Positions 18,713 through 27,673 of a stretch of 64,000 nucleotides of DNA are shown here, one piece after another. How positions within the stretch are numbered: position 1 is the first letter of the stretch; the number at the start of each line of letters is the position of its first letter. A program made the translations under genes and the position numbers. Source of the DNA: CAITSH01 sp025356665 (GTDB lineage: Bacteria > Pseudomonadota > Gammaproteobacteria > Burkholderiales > SG8-39); assembly GCA_025356665.1 (NCBI GenBank), contig JANXRV010000089.1:1-64000 (forward strand), written 5' to 3'. The notes below the pieces were generated by a model. The model saw only the letters and a list, made by a program, of their open reading frames with translations, searched no databases and was not told the origin of the DNA.

Positions 18713-19782
18713 TGGTGCTCCGTAAGCAAAGCTGAATACGACCCGTTTGACGTGCTGCGCCTATCGGCCGTGTCAAGAAGCGGGATTGTGGCCTGCAATT
18801 GGTCGCCCGAAATGTTCTCCCCTATGCAGACAAGAAAATCCAGTTGCCCATCCCTCAGGTCCCTCGCGACCGCCGCGTCGAGTAACGCCGGCGGCGTGAA
18901 GTGCCCTTGCACGCCCTGAATGACCCAAATCGCTTCGTCGCTGCCAATGCGCAAAAGACCTTTGCATCGCAACAATCGACGGCCAAAGCAGCGTTGCATC
19001 TGCGCCGTCCAGGCCGCATAGGCCGGCCAGTCTGTCGCACCGCACACACGCAAGACATGCGACCGGATGGCCGGAAATAGGCGCCCATGCGCACTATCCC
19101 CAGCGAAAGGTCCGCGCGCAAAGCCCAAGGGCATCGCGCTACGCCGATCCGGCGCCACAGGCGCATCGGCAAATAGCGGGGACGGATCGCCCCCGCGCTG
19201 CCAGATCGCAATTTCCGCGCTGACGTTAGCGGCGGCCAGCCTGGCGCGCATATCGGCCACCGCGTCGACACCGGCACGCTCACCCTTGCTGATCAGTATG
19301 CGGTCTGCAACGGCAACCTGCTTCAATGCCTCGTCGTAGCGTTCCAGCGTAGCCGCCCCATTTTCCGCATCCACGATGGTCAGCACCAACGCTAACCGGT
19401 AATGGAGCGAAACCGCCGAGTCGGCAATCAGGCTCGCTACCAGCGGCACGGGGTTGGCCAGCCCGCTCGTTTCGATGATCACTCTGTCAAAAGCCGGCAG
19501 GTCGCCGCAGGCGCGCCGCATGAACAAATCGATAAGCGTGTCACGCAGCGATCCGCTTACCGCGCAGCACAAACACCCCGAGTCGAGCAATACAACCTGG
19601 TCCTGCCCACTTTCCATTAACAGGTGGTCGAGCCCAACCTCGCCGAACTCGTTGACGATGACCATGGCATTGGCAAATGCCGCACTGTGCAACACGGCAT
19701 TGATGAGCGTGGTCTTCCCGCCCCCGAGAAAACCGGTCACCAGGGTGGTCGGAATACGCTGGCCAGAACCGTGTTTTGCCAT
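18709..19782 (-). CDS. COG0523 (CobW/YjiA-like) GTPase, putative metal chaperone
   Basis: 357 residues. Walker A GFLGGGKTT lies at 17-25, the metal-binding CxCC motif (Cys70, Cys72, Cys73 in GCLCC) follows, then ETSGLANPVPL and the base-recognition region SKGE. The C-terminal CobW domain ends VCIGENISGDQLQATI. COG0523 proteins insert metals into client enzymes. Sitting immediately upstream of and overlapping a two-metal amidohydrolase gene, it probably metallates that enzyme; this is inference from context. Confidence 0.85.
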   Translation of the reverse strand: MAKHGSGQRIPTTLVTGFLGGGKTTLINAVLHSAAFANAMVIVNEFGEVGLDHLLMESGQDQVVLLDSGCLCCAVSGSLRDTLIDLFMRRACGDLPAFDRVIIETSGLANPVPLVASLIADSAVSLHYRLALVLTIVDAENGAATLERYDEALKQVAVADRILISKGERAGVDAVADMRARLAAANVSAEIAIWQRGGDPSPLFADAPVAPDRRSAMPLGFARGPFAGDSAHGRLFPAIRSHVLRVCGATDWPAYAAWTAQMQRCFGRRLLRCKGLLRIGSDEAIWVIQGVQGHFTPPALLDAAVARDLRDGQLDFLVCIGENISGDQLQATIPLLDTADRRSTSNGSYSALLTEHQ

Positions 19783-19785
19783 TGG

Positions 19786-21090
19786 CTACTTGTTCATCAA
19801 TACGTCTGGCAGCCAGGTCACGATGGCCGGGAAGACGGTAATCAACACGCAGGCGAGCACCATCATGAAAAAGAACGGCAACGAGGCCTGCGCGACGAAA
19901 ATCGAGCTCTTGCCGCTCATCGCCTGCAGCACGAACAGGTTAAAACCGACCGGTGGGGTGACTTCGGCAATCTCGACCAGCAACACGATGAAAATGCCGA
20001 ACCAAACCAGGTCAAAGCCGGCGGCCTGCACCATGGGCAGCACAATCGAGGTCGTGAGTACGATCATAGACACGCCATCAAGGGCCGCGCCAAGGACGAT
20101 ATAAACGAGACAAAGAATGCCGATCAGCGCGTAGGGCGAAAGATGCATCGCCGACACGCCCTCGGCGAGCGCGCGGGGCACCCCGGTAAAGCCCATGGTG
20201 ACGGTCAGAAAAGCCGATGCCGAAAGGATGAACATGATCATGCACGACAGACGGGTCGCCCCCATCAGGCTCTCCCAGAAGGCGGCGCGCGTCAGTGATC
20301 CGTCCATGGCGGCAAGCACAAGCGATCCGAGCACGCCCAGCGCGGCCGCCTCGGTCGGCGTGGCAAAGCCCCCCAGCAGCATGGCCACGACAAACACGAT
20401 CAGCAGCATGCAGGGGATCAGATAGCCGGTCGCCTTTATACGCTCGAGCATTGACATGCGAATTTGTGCCGGCGGCGTTTTGTCCGGGTTGAGCATGGCC
20501 CAGATAATGATTGCGCCGGAAAACAGCGCCATCAACAGGAAGCCGGGCATGATGCCGGCGATGAACACACGCAGGATGGACACGTCGGCCGCAACCGCGT
20601 AGACGACCATGATAATGGAGGGCGGAATGAGCAGGCCCAGCGTGCCCGAGCCGCACAACGAACCGAGCGCCATCTTCTCGTCGTAACCGCGCTTTTTAAG
20701 CTCGGGCAGTGCAACGCGCGCGATGGTCGCGCAGGTCGCGGCCGAGGAGCCGGACACCGAGCCGAAAATGCCACAACCGATGACGTTCACATGCATCAGC
20801 TTGCCCGGCAGCCACTCGAGCCAGGGCGCAAGGCCGCTGAAAATCTGCCCTGACAGGCGCGTACGGAACAGGATCTCGCCCATCCAGATGAACATGGGCA
20901 GCGCTGACAGCGTCCAGGAGTCGGCCGATGACCACATCGAGGTCACCAGGCTGAGGCTAGGCGGTGAACTGGTGAAAAAATGCATGCCGACCCAGGCGAC
21001 CACACCCAGGGCAATGGCAATCCAAACCCCGCCGGCGAGCAGCACAAAGAGCACCGCCAGCAGAATCGAACCTATCGCGAGTGTGCTCAT
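19786..21090 (-). CDS. TRAP transporter large permease (DctM family)
   Basis: 434 residues with about 12 hydrophobic segments. Family blocks are visible: AMPMFIWMGEILFRT-like LSALPMFIWMGEI, GSVSGSSAATCATIARVALPELKKRGYDEKMALGSLCGSGTLGLLIPPSI, and EVTPPVGFNLFVLQAM. It forms the ion-coupled channel with the small subunit. The start is set at ATG 21090 directly after the dctQ stop (TGACATG), with GGGGAG upstream; the nine further upstream codons lie inside dctQ. Confidence 0.93.
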   Translation of the reverse strand: MSTLAIGSILLAVLFVLLAGGVWIAIALGVVAWVGMHFFTSSPPSLSLVTSMWSSADSWTLSALPMFIWMGEILFRTRLSGQIFSGLAPWLEWLPGKLMHVNVIGCGIFGSVSGSSAATCATIARVALPELKKRGYDEKMALGSLCGSGTLGLLIPPSIIMVVYAVAADVSILRVFIAGIMPGFLLMALFSGAIIIWAMLNPDKTPPAQIRMSMLERIKATGYLIPCMLLIVFVVAMLLGGFATPTEAAALGVLGSLVLAAMDGSLTRAAFWESLMGATRLSCMIMFILSASAFLTVTMGFTGVPRALAEGVSAMHLSPYALIGILCLVYIVLGAALDGVSMIVLTTSIVLPMVQAAGFDLVWFGIFIVLLVEIAEVTPPVGFNLFVLQAMSGKSSIFVAQASLPFFFMMVLACVLITVFPAIVTWLPDVLMNK

Positions 21091-21091
21091 G

Positions 21092-21634
21092 TCAGATGGA
21101 CTCCCCGCCGCGTGCACTCAGCGCCGAGGCCTCCGAAGCGCGGCGATACGCCGGGGTCGCCCCGCGCATCACCTCCACCAGGTTGTCTATCAACGCGATG
21201 GTCAGCAGGGCCGCCCCGATGACAAAACTAGATTGGGGAATCCACAGCGGCAGCGAAAGCGTGCCCGATTGGGGCAACTCGTTGGTACGCCAGCTGTCGA
21301 TGCAGTAGCTTGTGGCCGACACGCACACGTAGGCCATGAAAACCGCGCTTATCACCAGCGATGCGCCTTCAAACCAGGGCCGCAAGCGCCCGCTCAGGCG
21401 CTCCATCAGAAGTCCAACCTGCACCATTTCCCCGTGCTGGAAGGTGTGTGCCAGCGCAAGAAAGGCCGCCGCAGCGCAAAACCAGCTGGCAAGATTGTCG
21501 GCGCCCGGAACCTGCATGCCAAGCTCGCGCCCCCCGACCTGCGCGAGCACGACCAGAAAAACAGACAGAATGCACAGGCCGGCGAGCCAGCCGGACGCGT
21601 CATAAAGTCGATCCAGAAAGCTTCGCACTGACAT
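21092..21634 (-). CDS. TRAP transporter small permease (DctQ family)
   Basis: 180 residues with four membrane segments (for instance GWLAGLCILSVFLVVLAQVGG and FVIGAALLTIALIDNLVEVMRG). The central block LASWFCAAAAFLALAHTFQHGEMVQVGLL is the DctQ signature with the conserved His/Arg region. It is the first gene of the operon dctQ-dctM-GTPase-amidohydrolase-dctP-amidase. The ATG at 21634 was preferred over an upstream ATG that would overlap the presumed promoter. Confidence 0.9.
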   Translation of the reverse strand: MSVRSFLDRLYDASGWLAGLCILSVFLVVLAQVGGRELGMQVPGADNLASWFCAAAAFLALAHTFQHGEMVQVGLLMERLSGRLRPWFEGASLVISAVFMAYVCVSATSYCIDSWRTNELPQSGTLSLPLWIPQSSFVIGAALLTIALIDNLVEVMRGATPAYRRASEASALSARGGESI

Positions 21635-21720
21635 GGGTGGGGGTGATGTCGCCGGGTGGGGGACGTTCAAAGTAACCGACCAGATGGCGGCTTGTCGACC
21701 TAATATCATGCATAGTTATA
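21635..21720. promoter_or_regulatory. Divergent control region of the TRAP operon and LysR gene
   Basis: The 86-nt gap is AT-rich near the LysR gene. ATCATGCATAGTTATAAT contains a dyad around ATGCAT (21708-21713) of the T-N11-A kind bound by LysR proteins, and TATAAT occurs at 21717-21722. The geometry fits autoregulation and activation of dctQ by the LysR product; no experiment-level proof is visible. Confidence 0.45.
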
Positions 21721-22635
21721 ATGCTCAATATGCATATCTCCAAACTCGACCTGAATTTGCTGCGCGTTTTCGACGCCCTGATGCGCACGATGAACGTGAC
21801 CCGGGCGGCGCAGCTGCTCGACCTGACCCAGCCGGCGGCAAGCCACGCCCTGCAGCGGCTGCGCAAATTCCTCGGCGACCCGCTGTTTGTGCGCACCTCC
21901 AGGGGCATGCAGCCGACGCCCTTTGCACTCGGCATCAGCGCGCGCGTCGGCCAGGCCCTGGGCATGCTGCAGGCCTGCATCGAACAGGAACCGGAGTTTG
22001 CCCCGCTGACCACCACCCGGACCTTCACGCTGTTCATCACCGACATCGGCGACGTGGTGCTGCTGCCGGCGCTGCTCGCGCATTTCAAGGTGCACGCCCC
22101 GCGCGCGCGCCTGCGCGCGGTCAGCGCGTCGTTCCGCGACGTCGGGCGCGAACTTGAATCGGGTGGCGTCGATGCCGCTGTGACGGTACTGCCGGTACTG
22201 GGTGCTGGCTTTTACCAACAGGCGCTCTTTCGCGAGCAATACGTGTGCATCGCCCGCGCCGACCATCCGCACATCCGCGGCAAGTTGTCGATGGCGCAAT
22301 TCGGCAAGGCGGCGCACGCCCTGGTGACGACAGAGGGCACAGGACATGAGGTCATCGAGCACATGCTGATCAAGCGCGGGCTTGGCCCAAACATCATGTT
22401 GCGTACGCCGCATTTTCTCGCGGTGCCCTCGCTGATCGCACAGTCGGACATAATCGCCACGGTGCCACGGCGCCTGGCCCTCGCCGCGCTCGCCACGCAC
22501 AACATCCAGATACTGCCCAATCCGATGCGCCTGCCCGCCTACGGCGTCAAGCAGTTCTGGCACAAGCGCCTGCACGATGACCCGGCCCACCGCTGGTTCC
22601 GGCGCCTGATGGTGACGCTATTCAAGGACACCTGA
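21721..22635 (+). CDS. LysR-family transcriptional regulator
   Basis: 304 residues. The N-terminal helix-turn-helix reads LDLNLLRVFDALMRTMNVTRAAQLLDLTQPAASHALQRLRKFLGDPLF, with the NodD/PcaQ-like opening. The C-terminal effector domain follows (TRTFTLFITDIGDVVLLPALLAHF). It is divergent from the TRAP operon and is the obvious candidate regulator, sensing the transported compound or a metabolite. MHISKLD, nine nucleotides further in, is an alternative start. Confidence 0.88.
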   Translation: MLNMHISKLDLNLLRVFDALMRTMNVTRAAQLLDLTQPAASHALQRLRKFLGDPLFVRTSRGMQPTPFALGISARVGQALGMLQACIEQEPEFAPLTTTRTFTLFITDIGDVVLLPALLAHFKVHAPRARLRAVSASFRDVGRELESGGVDAAVTVLPVLGAGFYQQALFREQYVCIARADHPHIRGKLSMAQFGKAAHALVTTEGTGHEVIEHMLIKRGLGPNIMLRTPHFLAVPSLIAQSDIIATVPRRLALAALATHNIQILPNPMRLPAYGVKQFWHKRLHDDPAHRWFRRLMVTLFKDT

Positions 22636-22694
22636 ATCCGGAACACACGGTCGCGTACGACGCCGCGGTGCACCCGGGGCCGCCTTAACCGTGG

Positions 22695-23453
22695 TCAGTG
22701 ACGCTCCGCCAGCGTGCCATAACCCGTCAGCGGGTCGGCGATGCCCAGGCGGCGCAGCGCAGCCCAGTACATGGCGAGGTTCACCGCCACCACCGGCTTG
22801 CCAATACGCCGTTCAATTTGGGGCACCAGCCGCGCGATGGCAGAGTTGGTGCCGACCTTGACGATGCAATCGACATTCGGCGCATTGACCTCGTCGACCG
22901 CCGCATTGAGCAGTGCCTCGTCCGCCGTCGCGATGTGCAGGGGCGTCGGATGTTGCAAGCCCTTGATCGCCGCGACCCGGTAACCGCTTTGCTCGAAAAA
23001 TGCGGAACACGCCTCGTCGCCCGGCGGCATGTAGGGCGTCAAGATGCCCAGCGAACGCGGACGCCCGAGCGCCTCGAGCGCCTGCAGCAGGGCCAGCGAG
23101 GGAATGACCACAGGAATGGCGCCTGCCGTTTTCTCGATGTCGGCCTGCATCTGCCTCGCACCGGCCGGACCGCGGGCGAACGAGTCGATCGAATGGCCCA
23201 AAATGATGATGTCGGGCTCACATGCCGTGAGCACGTCAATCGCCAGATCCATGTCGAGCGAATGCCCGAGCACCCTGCGATAGTTCTCCAGGTCCAGGGT
23301 GTCGCGCTTGACGCGGCTCATGCGCGACACGTGATTGGTCACCCCCGGCGGCTGCATGGCCGCCAGCTCGGGTTCGACAATCGTGTTGGTCGCCGGGACC
23401 AGAACACCGATTTTTGCGCGGTATCCGAGCGCATCGACCAGTTTCAGAACCAT
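22695..23453 (-). CDS. Asp/Glu racemase-fold protein (arylmalonate decarboxylase/maleate isomerase-like) without catalytic cysteines
   Basis: 252 residues. KIGVLVPATNTIVEPEL is the N-terminal ligand-binding block of the maleate isomerase/AMDase group, and YWAALRRLGIADPLTGYGTL is the conserved end. The first catalytic position (Cys in isomerases, Gly in AMDase) is His87 in ILGHSIDSFARG. The second (Cys188 in AMDase) is Gly201 in VKVGTNSA; the nearby Cys196 is offset by five residues. A related protein with the same two changes is encoded at 32663. Isomerase, decarboxylase or a new reaction are all possible. Confidence 0.75.
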   Translation of the reverse strand: MVLKLVDALGYRAKIGVLVPATNTIVEPELAAMQPPGVTNHVSRMSRVKRDTLDLENYRRVLGHSLDMDLAIDVLTACEPDIIILGHSIDSFARGPAGARQMQADIEKTAGAIPVVIPSLALLQALEALGRPRSLGILTPYMPPGDEACSAFFEQSGYRVAAIKGLQHPTPLHIATADEALLNAAVDEVNAPNVDCIVKVGTNSAIARLVPQIERRIGKPVVAVNLAMYWAALRRLGIADPLTGYGTLAERH

Positions 23454-23467
23454 GCCTTTTCCCGCGC

Positions 23468-24490
23468 CTATTCCTGGCGCGCGCCCGAATCGCGCACGAC
23501 CTTAGCCCATCTTGCGGTTTCCGAATCGAGGTAGGCGGCGGCTTCGGCCGGGGTGCTGGTCTTGATTTCATAGCCTTGCGCGAACAGGCGTTCACGCACG
23601 TCGGGCGACTGCAACACCTTGTGCGTTTCGGTGTTCAGCCGGTTGATGATCTCGCGCGGCGTTCCGGCCGGCACCATCACGCCGTACCAGTTGCTCGCCT
23701 CAAATCCGGGCAAGCCGGCCTCCGCTACCGTGGGTACATCGGGCAGCACGGCATTGCGCTTGGTTCCGGCCACGGCCAGCGGACGCAGGCGGCCTGCCTT
23801 GATCATGGAGAGCGCGGTCGAAAGACCGGCAAAGTAGGAGGTCACCGAACCGCCCAGCACGTCGGCCATTGCAGGCGCGCCCCCTTTGTAGGGGACATGA
23901 ACCATGTCCACCCCCGCGGTGGTGTTGAACATCACCCCCGACAGGTGGGCCGTACTGCCCGAACCGGAGGAGGCGTAGTTCAACTCGCCTGGCTTTGCCT
24001 TGGCAAGCGCGATCAATTCCTTCACCGACTTCGCCGGCAGGGAAGGGTTGACCACGAGCACGTTGTCGACCCAGCCGACAAGGCTCACCATCGCAAGGTC
24101 CTTTTGCGAATTGAACGGCATCGTCTTGTAAAGCGATGCGTTGATCGAATGGAAAGTGATGTTGTCGATCAAAACCGTGTAACCGTCCGGCACCGCCTTG
24201 GCGACGACCTCGGAACCAACGATGCCGTTGGCCCCACCGCGATTGTCAATGTTGACGGGCTGCCCGAGGTTCTCGGCAAGCTTTTGCGCAAACGTGCGCG
24301 CGAGAAGATCGGCCGCGCCTCCGGGCGGGTAGGGCACCACCAGCCGGACCGGCTTGTTCGGGTAGGCCTGCGCATAAGCCCCGGTGCAAAGGCAGGACGC
24401 GAACAAGGCGCACACAAACGCCGTGGCGCCACGTTGGATGGCGGCAAGCAGGCGACGACCGGCGGCCTGCTGCAACTGTATATGTGTCAT
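23468..24490 (-). CDS. Bug-family (tripartite tricarboxylate transporter receptor) binding protein 1
   Basis: 340 residues. After a leader ending GAYAQ the mature protein starts AYPNKPVRLVVPYPPGGAADLLARTFAQKL, the hallmark Bug opening. GAPAMADVLGGSV and the closing SETARWAKVVRDSGARQE are also typical. Bug proteins capture carboxylates or amides in the periplasm for TctAB permeases, but none is encoded nearby. The gene follows the racemase-fold gene's start by 14 nt and so precedes it in one operon. Confidence 0.92.
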   Translation of the reverse strand: MTHIQLQQAAGRRLLAAIQRGATAFVCALFASCLCTGAYAQAYPNKPVRLVVPYPPGGAADLLARTFAQKLAENLGQPVNIDNRGGANGIVGSEVVAKAVPDGYTVLIDNITFHSINASLYKTMPFNSQKDLAMVSLVGWVDNVLVVNPSLPAKSVKELIALAKAKPGELNYASSGSGSTAHLSGVMFNTTAGVDMVHVPYKGGAPAMADVLGGSVTSYFAGLSTALSMIKAGRLRPLAVAGTKRNAVLPDVPTVAEAGLPGFEASNWYGVMVPAGTPREIINRLNTETHKVLQSPDVRERLFAQGYEIKTSTPAEAAAYLDSETARWAKVVRDSGARQE

Positions 24491-24594
24491 GACTTCATTC
24501 CTTCAGGTGAGCGTCAGCCCGGGATTGCGACGATGGCAACGAACATACCAGAAGTCGCCGGCGACTTGCGCCCCGCCCTTCGTTCGAGCCGACA

Positions 24595-26004
24595 CTATTT
24601 GCGCTTGTCCAGAAGCCGCTTGATCTTGGAGGTTTGCGACGTGCCTGTATGCGCATCAAGCGCCTTGGGCGCCTGCGGCGAAACGTTGACCCTGACTCCG
24701 ATCACCTCTTTGAGGCGCCGCTCCAGGTCCTCCTTGACCGCGGCACCGTGCAAAGCCGGATTGAGCACCTCGACCATGACGGTCATTTCGTCGTGCCCGG
24801 CCTCACCGATGCGTTCGACGACGCAGAAAAACTCACCATTCGAACGCGCGTCTTCCGCCACCGCCGCACCAATCGCCTCCGGGAACACGTTTGCACCGCG
24901 CAGCTTGACCATGTTGTCGTTGCGACCGAATATTTTCTCCAGCCGCTTGAGCGTGCTGCCGCAGGCGCACTGCCCGGGCATGATGGCCGAAATGTCGTTC
25001 ACATTGAAACGGATCTGCGGCGCGCCCCAACGATAAAAGGTGGTGATGTACACGGTGCCCTTATCGCCCTCGGGCATGAGCTTGCCCGTTTCCGGGTCGG
25101 CGATCTCGAGCAGCACCGCATCCTCGTTGATGTGCATGCCGTTCTTGTGTTCGCAGTCGGCGGCCATCATGCCACTCTCGTTAGTGCCATAGGAGTCGTA
25201 ACACTCGGCATCCCAAAGCGCCTCGATTTTTTTGCGATCCTCGACGCCAAGATGGGAACCGAGGGCCTTGACGCCCAGGCTGCGCGGATCGATGCCCAGT
25301 TCGTCGCGAGCGACAATGGCGAGATGCCGCAGGTAGGCCGGAAAGCCGAGCACGATGCTGCAGCCCCAGGCCTTGATAATTTCGATCTGGCGCCGCGACG
25401 GCGTCGACGCACCGCTGCCGGTCATCACCGGCACCGCCCCCATGTATTTCCACAACGCGTCACGTACGGCAAAGCCGCCGTTGGACAGGCCAAGGGAAAG
25501 CGTCGATAGCACCTTGTCGCCGGGCACCATGCCCTGCATGGCGTAGCGACGGGCGCTAAGAATGGCCATCACCTCGCGGTCCTGCGGCGCATAGAGCATG
25601 GGGCGCGGCAGGCCGGTGGTTCCGCCGCTGGTGTGCAGCACCAACGGCAGCGGGTTGTCACCGCCGGGCTCCATGCCCATGAAATCACCGAAGGGCGGAT
25701 TACGCTCCAGGCTCTTGCGAATATCGTGCACCGTGTAGGGTGGTATTTTTTCGATGTCGGCAAGGCTGCGAATGTCGCCAGGCTCAAGGCCGACCTCAGC
25801 CCAATGTTTCTGAAAAAACGGAATCTCCCAACCACGCTTCACCGTGGCGAGAAAGCGCTTGTTTTTCAGCGCTTCGAGTTCGACGCGCGGCATGTGCAAC
25901 ACCGTCTTGTAAAACTCCGGCGGCGGCGGGTAATCGCGTGTCAGCTGCTCAAAGTCGAGGGCGCGAAAAAAATGCGGAAAGCTCTGTTCGTAGTTTATTT
26001 TCAT
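24595..26004 (-). CDS. PaaK-like AMP-forming CoA ligase
   Basis: 469 residues of the phenylacetate-CoA ligase family. HTSGGTTGLPRPMLYAPQDRE is the AMP/ATP-binding loop. YDSYGTNESGMMAADCEHKNGMH is the A5-like motif with a Cys/His zinc-type region typical of PaaK relatives. FNVNDISAIMPGQCACGSTLKRLEKIFGRNDNMVKLRGANVFPEAI spans the hinge to the C-terminal domain, and TSKIKRLLDKRK carries the terminal lysine region. It activates a carboxylic acid with CoA, probably aromatic or cyclic; the substrate is unknown. Confidence 0.87.
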   Translation of the reverse strand: MKINYEQSFPHFFRALDFEQLTRDYPPPPEFYKTVLHMPRVELEALKNKRFLATVKRGWEIPFFQKHWAEVGLEPGDIRSLADIEKIPPYTVHDIRKSLERNPPFGDFMGMEPGGDNPLPLVLHTSGGTTGLPRPMLYAPQDREVMAILSARRYAMQGMVPGDKVLSTLSLGLSNGGFAVRDALWKYMGAVPVMTGSGASTPSRRQIEIIKAWGCSIVLGFPAYLRHLAIVARDELGIDPRSLGVKALGSHLGVEDRKKIEALWDAECYDSYGTNESGMMAADCEHKNGMHINEDAVLLEIADPETGKLMPEGDKGTVYITTFYRWGAPQIRFNVNDISAIMPGQCACGSTLKRLEKIFGRNDNMVKLRGANVFPEAIGAAVAEDARSNGEFFCVVERIGEAGHDEMTVMVEVLNPALHGAAVKEDLERRLKEVIGVRVNVSPQAPKALDAHTGTSQTSKIKRLLDKRK

Positions 26005-26015
26005 GTGCGGTTCTT

Positions 26016-26798
26016 TTACAGAATGCTGGCGTGGCGGCCACCGTCGACATGCAGCGTCGAGCCGGTGATGTAACCGCCGTAATCGGAAACGAGCAGTGCG
26101 ACAAGTCCGGCGATTTCATCCGGCGTGCCGATACGCCCAAGCGGTACTTGCTTGGCAAGCTCGGCGGCAAGTCCGGCGTCTTCGGGGTTCGCCGCGTCTC
26201 CAAACACCTTGGCGAGGCGACCGGTGGCGATGCGCCCGGGGCAGATGGTGTTGACGGTTATGGCATCGGCGGCCACCTCAAGCGACAGCGTCTTGGCGTA
26301 GCCGATTACGCCCGCCCAGGTTGCCACCGACAGGCCGAATTTCGCCATCGGCTGCAGTACCGACAACGCGGTGATGTTGACGATGCGCCCCGCCCCCGCG
26401 CTTTTCATGTGCGGAATGGCGCGGCGTGACAGGCGCACCACGCTCATCAGGTTTTGCTGCACCGCCTTTTCCCAGGCGGCATCGTCAAAATCGGCCAGCA
26501 GCCCGAGCGGCGGCGCGCCGTCGTTATTGACAAGGATATCGATTCGCCCCAGGCCGGCCACCGCCTCGTCGACGATGCGCTCGCAATCGGGTCCGCGGCG
26601 GATGTCAGCCGCAATCGCCAGCGTGCGGCTGCCGGTCTGCGCACTGATGCGCGCGGCGGCCTCGGCCAGCGCTTCGGTGCGACGCGCCACCATCGCCACC
26701 TGCGCCCCCTCGGCCGCGAGCAGCCTTGCTATGGCATAACCAATGCCCTGGCTCGCCCCACCGACGATCGCCACCTTGCCCTTGAGTCCCATTTGCAT
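26016..26798 (-). CDS. Short-chain dehydrogenase-like protein with altered active site
   Basis: 260 residues. The cofactor motif is GGASQGIG (13-20), and NNDG (91-94) replaces NNAG. The catalytic YxxxK is replaced by Ser157-xxx-Trp161 in GLSVATWAGVIGYAKTL, while the surrounding blocks (NTICPGRIAT, ITGSTLHVDGG) remain intact. A known BKR-like SDR subgroup (as I recall it, cd05344) lacks the canonical tetrad. Oxidoreductase activity by the usual mechanism is therefore doubtful. It lies 11 nt from the ligase gene in the same operon. Confidence 0.82.
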   Translation of the reverse strand: MQMGLKGKVAIVGGASQGIGYAIARLLAAEGAQVAMVARRTEALAEAAARISAQTGSRTLAIAADIRRGPDCERIVDEAVAGLGRIDILVNNDGAPPLGLLADFDDAAWEKAVQQNLMSVVRLSRRAIPHMKSAGAGRIVNITALSVLQPMAKFGLSVATWAGVIGYAKTLSLEVAADAITVNTICPGRIATGRLAKVFGDAANPEDAGLAAELAKQVPLGRIGTPDEIAGLVALLVSDYGGYITGSTLHVDGGRHASIL

Positions 26799-26799
26799 G

Positions 26800-27663
26800 T
26801 CAGTTACCCGGAAGAAACTTCGCCAGCAGGCGCTCGGCGTTTTCGTGAAATATTTTTTTCAGTATGGCCTCGTCGTAACCGAGGGCGCGCCAGTCGGCCA
26901 CCAGGCGCTCGTATTTAAACAAAGGGTAGTCGGCGCCGAACATCACGCGGTTTTTCAGGCGGCGCGGAATGTCGTATTTGAGCGATTCAGTAAAGTACTT
27001 GGGCGACCAGCCATGCAGTTCATTCCAGACATTGGGCTTGTGCAGCATGACCGCGATCATGTCGTCCTGCCAGGGCCAGGCCGGGCGCCCGGCGATGATG
27101 GTCAGCTCGGGCCGTGTCGCGGCGAGCGCATCGACATAGCGCGGATGGCACAGGTCGAGCAGTATGCCGCCTCCGCCGGGGAGCCCGGCGCCCGCACCGG
27201 TGTAACCGACAAACACCAGCACCGGTCGCTCCGCCTCGGCGCAGACGTCGTAAAAGGGCTTGTATATCGGCTCGTTCGCGGCGAACCCCGTTCCGCCTGA
27301 AACCGCTAGGCCGATGAAGCCGGCGCTGGCCTCCATGCAGCGGCGCAATTCGGCGGCACCCTGCGCACCGGTGCGCGGATCGATCTGCAGCCAGAGCCCG
27401 AGAATGGCCTCCGGATGCCTGCGCTGGGTCTCGATGCCATAGTCGTGATACTCGCGCGCCTCCTGCAGCGGCATGTGCTTGGTAAAGCCGAAATCCAGAA
27501 TGCTACGCACCTTCTGGCTGCGCAGGTAATCGGCCATCTCCTGTTCGGTGTGGTAGGTGGGCTCGGAGTTCCAGACGGTGCGCTGACGCGCCAGCTCGGC
27601 CTCGGTGCGCAACACATAACCACGTTTGGTGCCCCAGTGCGAATGCAAGTCGATGATGTGCAT
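26800..27663 (-). CDS. Amidohydrolase family 2 (ACMS decarboxylase-like) protein
   Basis: 287 residues. An N-terminal metal motif (IIDLHSHWG; HxH), a later histidine block (VWNELHGWSPKY) and FGADYPLFKYERLVADW are typical of COG2159 hydrolases/decarboxylases. These act on cyclic or aromatic carboxylates, for example decarboxylation or lactone hydrolysis. It ends one nucleotide before the SDR gene begins and follows Bug 2 by 10 nt, so it belongs to the operon Bug2-amidohydrolase-SDR-ligase. Confidence 0.85.
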   Translation of the reverse strand: MHIIDLHSHWGTKRGYVLRTEAELARQRTVWNSEPTYHTEQEMADYLRSQKVRSILDFGFTKHMPLQEAREYHDYGIETQRRHPEAILGLWLQIDPRTGAQGAAELRRCMEASAGFIGLAVSGGTGFAANEPIYKPFYDVCAEAERPVLVFVGYTGAGAGLPGGGGILLDLCHPRYVDALAATRPELTIIAGRPAWPWQDDMIAVMLHKPNVWNELHGWSPKYFTESLKYDIPRRLKNRVMFGADYPLFKYERLVADWRALGYDEAILKKIFHENAERLLAKFLPGN

Positions 27664-27673
27664 GGCGCCTCGC

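Noticed and set aside
23414..25036. 540-codon plus-strand frame across Bug 1 and the PaaK-like ligase
   Set aside because: Spans two well-supported minus-strand genes and shows no motif; composition is that of an antisense frame.
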